Origin: UBA6522 sp965262365
GTDB taxonomy: Bacteria > Pseudomonadota > Gammaproteobacteria > Steroidobacterales > Rariloculaceae
DNA length: 64,000 nt
Reading direction: 5' to 3'
Assembly: GCA_965262365.1 (NCBI GenBank)
Contig: OZ253541.1
Location: 3,286,001-3,350,000, forward strand
Under the pieces are notes generated by a model. That model was not told where the DNA came from, made no database searches, and saw only the letters and a list, made by a program, of their open reading frames with translations. Made by a program: the position numbers and the translations under genes. Positions 61,330 through 64,000 of the stretch are shown here, piece by piece (the first letter of the stretch is position 1; every line of letters begins with the position of its first letter).

Positions 61330-62751
61330 ATGCAGCACCTCCCACTCTTTGCCCGTCTTGACGGTCGACGCTGCCTTGTCGTCGGCGGCGGCGAGGTGGG
61401 CGCACGCAAGGCGCGGCTGCTGCTGGCCGCGGGCGCGGACGTGACCGTAGCAAGCCCTGCACTGACAGCCGAGCTGCAGGAGCTGCAGGACGACGGCAAG
61501 ATCCACCATTTCCACGGCGAGCTTGGGGCGGATGCCGACCGCTTCGGCGCCGGGGACGTGAGCCCCTACTGGCTGATCATCGCGGCAACCTCCGACCGGG
61601 AACTGAACGCCGCGGTCGCCCGTGCCGCCGAATCGGCCCATCGATTCTGTAACGTGGTCGACGACCCGGAACTGGGCAACGTCATCATGCCGGCGATCGT
61701 CGATCGTGCGCCGGTGACGGTGGCCGTTTCCACCGGCGGCAGTTCTCCGGTGCTTGCGCGCTGGCTGAAGGGCCGGATCGAGTCCATGCTCCCCCAGGGC
61801 CTGGGGTCACTCGCGCGTCTGGCCGGACGCTGGCGGACGCGGGTCCGCGATGGCATCGACGATCTCGACCAACGCCGCCGATTCTGGGAGTGGGTGCTGG
61901 AAAGCCGCGTCCCGGAGTCGGTCTACGCCGGCCGCGAAGCCGAGGCCGAAGCAGCGCTGGATGGACTGCTGGCCGAGTGGCATTCGAAAAATCCCGAAAA
62001 AACGGGCGAAGCCTACCTGGTGGGCGCCGGACCCGGCCGGGCGGACCTGATCACGCTGCGCGGACGCCAGTTGCTGAGTCAGGCCGAGGTCGTGCTCTAT
62101 GACCGGCTGGTGGGCGGCGAAGTGCTCGAATTCGCACGCCGCGACGCCGAGCTGGTCTCGGTAGCCAAGACGTCCGGCAAACCGTCCATCAAGCAGGATG
62201 ACATCAATGCGATGCTCATTCGCCACGTACGCGCCGGCAAGCGCGTGTGCCGGCTGAAGGGCGGCGATCCGATGATCTTCGGCCGCGGCGGCGAGGAAGT
62301 CGAGGCGCTCGTCGCTGCAGGGCTGCCGTTCCAGGTAGTGCCGGGCGTATCCGCCGCCCAGGGCTGCGCCTGCTACGCGGGTATCCCGCTGACGCTGCGG
62401 GGCGCGGCGCAGTCCGTGGTTCTCACGACCGGACACACGGAACGCGGCATTGCCGAAGTGTCGGAGTTCTCGCCCGGGCAAACCCTGGTTCTCTATATGG
62501 GAGTTGCCAAATATCCCCTGCTTGCCGAGCGCCTGATCCAGGGGGGCTACGACCGGCAGACGCCCGTGGCGGTTGTGGAACGCGGCACGGCGCACGACCA
62601 GCGGGTCATCAGCACCGTCCTTGAGAATCTGGGCGTTGCGGCCGAGACCCACGGCGTGGAATCCCCGGCGCTGCTCATCGTCGGCGAGACCAGCCGATTC
62701 GCGCGAGACCACGGTTGGTTCGCTCCCGACCGTCTCGTCATCCATCCCTGA
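61330..62751 (+). CDS. cysG: Siroheme synthase (CysG)
   Basis: 473 residues, fused enzyme. The N-terminal dehydrogenase/ferrochelatase part starts PLFARLDGRRCLVVGGGEVG and has STGGSSPVLARWLKGRIESM. The C-terminal uroporphyrinogen III methyltransferase starts AYLVGAGPGRADLITLRGRQ, then LKGGDPMIFGRGGEE and PGVSAAQGCACYAGIPLT. It makes siroheme for sulfite and nitrite reductases from the uroporphyrinogen III produced by the heme genes. It shares a 150-bp divergent region with cysB. Confidence 0.96.
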   Translation: MQHLPLFARLDGRRCLVVGGGEVGARKARLLLAAGADVTVASPALTAELQELQDDGKIHHFHGELGADADRFGAGDVSPYWLIIAATSDRELNAAVARAAESAHRFCNVVDDPELGNVIMPAIVDRAPVTVAVSTGGSSPVLARWLKGRIESMLPQGLGSLARLAGRWRTRVRDGIDDLDQRRRFWEWVLESRVPESVYAGREAEAEAALDGLLAEWHSKNPEKTGEAYLVGAGPGRADLITLRGRQLLSQAEVVLYDRLVGGEVLEFARRDAELVSVAKTSGKPSIKQDDINAMLIRHVRAGKRVCRLKGGDPMIFGRGGEEVEALVAAGLPFQVVPGVSAAQGCACYAGIPLTLRGAAQSVVLTTGHTERGIAEVSEFSPGQTLVLYMGVAKYPLLAERLIQGGYDRQTPVAVVERGTAHDQRVISTVLENLGVAAETHGVESPALLIVGETSRFARDHGWFAPDRLVIHP

Positions 62752-62765
62752 CCACGGAGGCTTGC

Positions 62766-64000
62766 ATGCTGACATTCGCCATAGCCGTTGCGCTGGCGCT
62801 CGTAGGTTCCTTCCTGTGCTCGATCATGGAATCCGTCCTGCTGTCCATAGGCAACGCAGATGTGGAAGCGCTTGCTCAGAGCGGCAAACGCTCCGGGCAT
62901 CTCCTGAAACGATTCAAGCAGGGGATTGACGTTCCCATCGCAGCGATCCTGATCGTCAATACGGTGGCCCACACCGTGGGCGCGGCCGTCGCCGGTGCCA
63001 GCTACGAGAACGTATTCGCGGCGGAAACGCTCTGGGTCTTCACGGTGGTCTTCACCATTTCCGTGCTGCTGCTGACCGAAATCATTCCAAAGACGCTGGG
63101 GGTGACCTACTCCAGGGAATTGGCGGGCCCCGTTGCCTGGGGCATTCAGGTCCTGAGCATTTCGCTGCGCCCGCTGGTGGCGCTGAGCGAAATCGTCTCC
63201 AGATCCCTTCGCCCGGACAAGAAGCGCCTGACCACTTCTGCCGAGGAAATTCGGTTGCTGGCGGGACTGGCGCGTAGCGAGGGGGCCTTCGGTGCGCGAA
63301 CCGCAAACATGATCGTCGGAGCAACGCGCCTGACCCAACTCTGCGCCCACGACGCCATGGTGCCGAGGCCAGGCATCCAATTCATCTCCGGCGAACGGAC
63401 GTGGGCGGAAAACCTCGAAACCATTCGCGAATCGGGACACAGCCGTCTGCCCTTCTCGCCCACGGATGACCTGGATCACGTGACCGGCATAGTGCTTGCC
63501 AAAGAGTTGTTCTTCTACATGCATGCGCATCCGGGTGAAGACATCGACTGGAGCGAACTGGTGCGCCAGGCCCTGACCATTCCGGAAAGCCGCTCCCTGG
63601 ACAGCCTGCTGCGCGCATTTCAGGAATCGAGGATTCATATGGCCATCGTCGTGGACGAGTACGGCGGTGTCGAGGGCATCGTCACGCTGGAGGACATCCT
63701 AGAGGAGATCGTCGGCGAAATCGACGACGAGAGCGATCCCCATTCGGAGGAAATGTGGCCCCAGGCCGACGGATCGGCGATCGTCGTCGCCTCGATCGAG
63801 ATGAGAAAGGTCGGCGAGTATTTCGGGTTCGAATGGCAGCCGGATACCGATATCACCAGTCCCGGTGGGCTGATTACCGAGAAACTCGGCCGCATCCCGG
63901 TCCGCGGCGATGCGGTTAGCTGGGAGGGTTACCGCCTGGAGGTCCTTTCAGCCACCGAAAAACGCGCGGAAAGGGTTCAAATAACGCCCGCAGTCCATCG
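62766..64000 (+). CDS. CNNM/CorC-type (HlyC) membrane protein, partial at right edge
   Basis: At least 411 codons; the gene runs off the window. The DUF21/CNNM membrane domain covers about residues 1-130 (TEIIPKTLGVTYSRELAGPV). A paired CBS region follows (MVPRPGIQFIS, then ESGHSRLPFSP, then HMAIVVDEYGGVEGIVTLED). The CorC_HlyC domain begins after EEIVGEIDDESD. Members are linked to magnesium or divalent cation export. It starts 14 nt after cysG, but a functional link is not evident. Confidence 0.92.
   Translation, partial: MLTFAIAVALALVGSFLCSIMESVLLSIGNADVEALAQSGKRSGHLLKRFKQGIDVPIAAILIVNTVAHTVGAAVAGASYENVFAAETLWVFTVVFTISVLLLTEIIPKTLGVTYSRELAGPVAWGIQVLSISLRPLVALSEIVSRSLRPDKKRLTTSAEEIRLLAGLARSEGAFGARTANMIVGATRLTQLCAHDAMVPRPGIQFISGERTWAENLETIRESGHSRLPFSPTDDLDHVTGIVLAKELFFYMHAHPGEDIDWSELVRQALTIPESRSLDSLLRAFQESRIHMAIVVDEYGGVEGIVTLEDILEEIVGEIDDESDPHSEEMWPQADGSAIVVASIEMRKVGEYFGFEWQPDTDITSPGGLITEKLGRIPVRGDAVSWEGYRLEVLSATEKRAERVQITPAVH

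Overview
This is a GC-rich chromosomal window that looks like an uncultivated, probably marine, gammaproteobacterium. The grounds are family content: NirC, CysB/CysG, a PAPS-type CysH, a YdgA-like DUF945 protein, BtuB/F/C/D behind a cobalamin riboswitch, TctABC, and several secreted DUF6152 and DUF6491 proteins. The taxonomic call is an inference. I saw no tRNA, rRNA, CRISPR array or prophage.

Layout. (1) 1-3.4 kb: a two-subunit heme-copper oxidase on the minus strand (subunit I cut by the window edge), divergent from nirC and an SCO/SenC gene. Subunit I lacks the active-site tyrosine, so this may be an sNOR-type nitric oxide reductase. (2) 3.5-8.7 kb: NYN-LOTUS protein, GlcG-like protein, a TctCBA uptake system and a Gfo/Idh dehydrogenase. 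(3) 8.8-18.7 kb: DUF6152 and DUF6491 proteins, MgtE, an MscS channel, a sodium:solute symporter with a small partner, a DUF6152/GHSIG pair and a TonB receptor. (4) 18.7-21.1 kb: an ISNCY-type insertion sequence sitting in the operator of a Phd/PIN toxin-antitoxin pair. (5) 21.2-35.7 kb: DUF945 protein, di-heme peroxidase, phosphatase, and a cobalamin region (cobO, riboswitch, btuBFCD, cobQ) with a second toxin-antitoxin pair. (6) 36.8-48.5 kb: a tightly overlapping run of hemA, C, D, B, L, a two-component system, hemE, a HemQ/chlorite-dismutase-family gene, hemH and an FAD oxidase. (7) 48.5-57.6 kb: NHL-repeat protein, lectin-like protein, korAB, and secreted DUF6152, VOC and cupin proteins. 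(8) 57.7-64 kb: sulfur assimilation (cysH, rhodanese, cysB, cysG) and a partial CorC-type protein.

How the genes work together. The heme run carries glutamyl-tRNA to uroporphyrinogen III and coproporphyrinogen III. It then has a HemQ-like protein and a ferrochelatase with actinobacterial hallmarks instead of HemF/HemN, which suggests a coproporphyrin-dependent route unusual for a proteobacterium. CysG draws siroheme, and the Cob/Btu genes handle cobalamin, from the same tetrapyrrole pool. The window also holds a dispersed 20-bp repeat that tends to follow stop codons, a 23-bp tandem repeat, and a 15-bp in-frame tandem repeat inside hemD.
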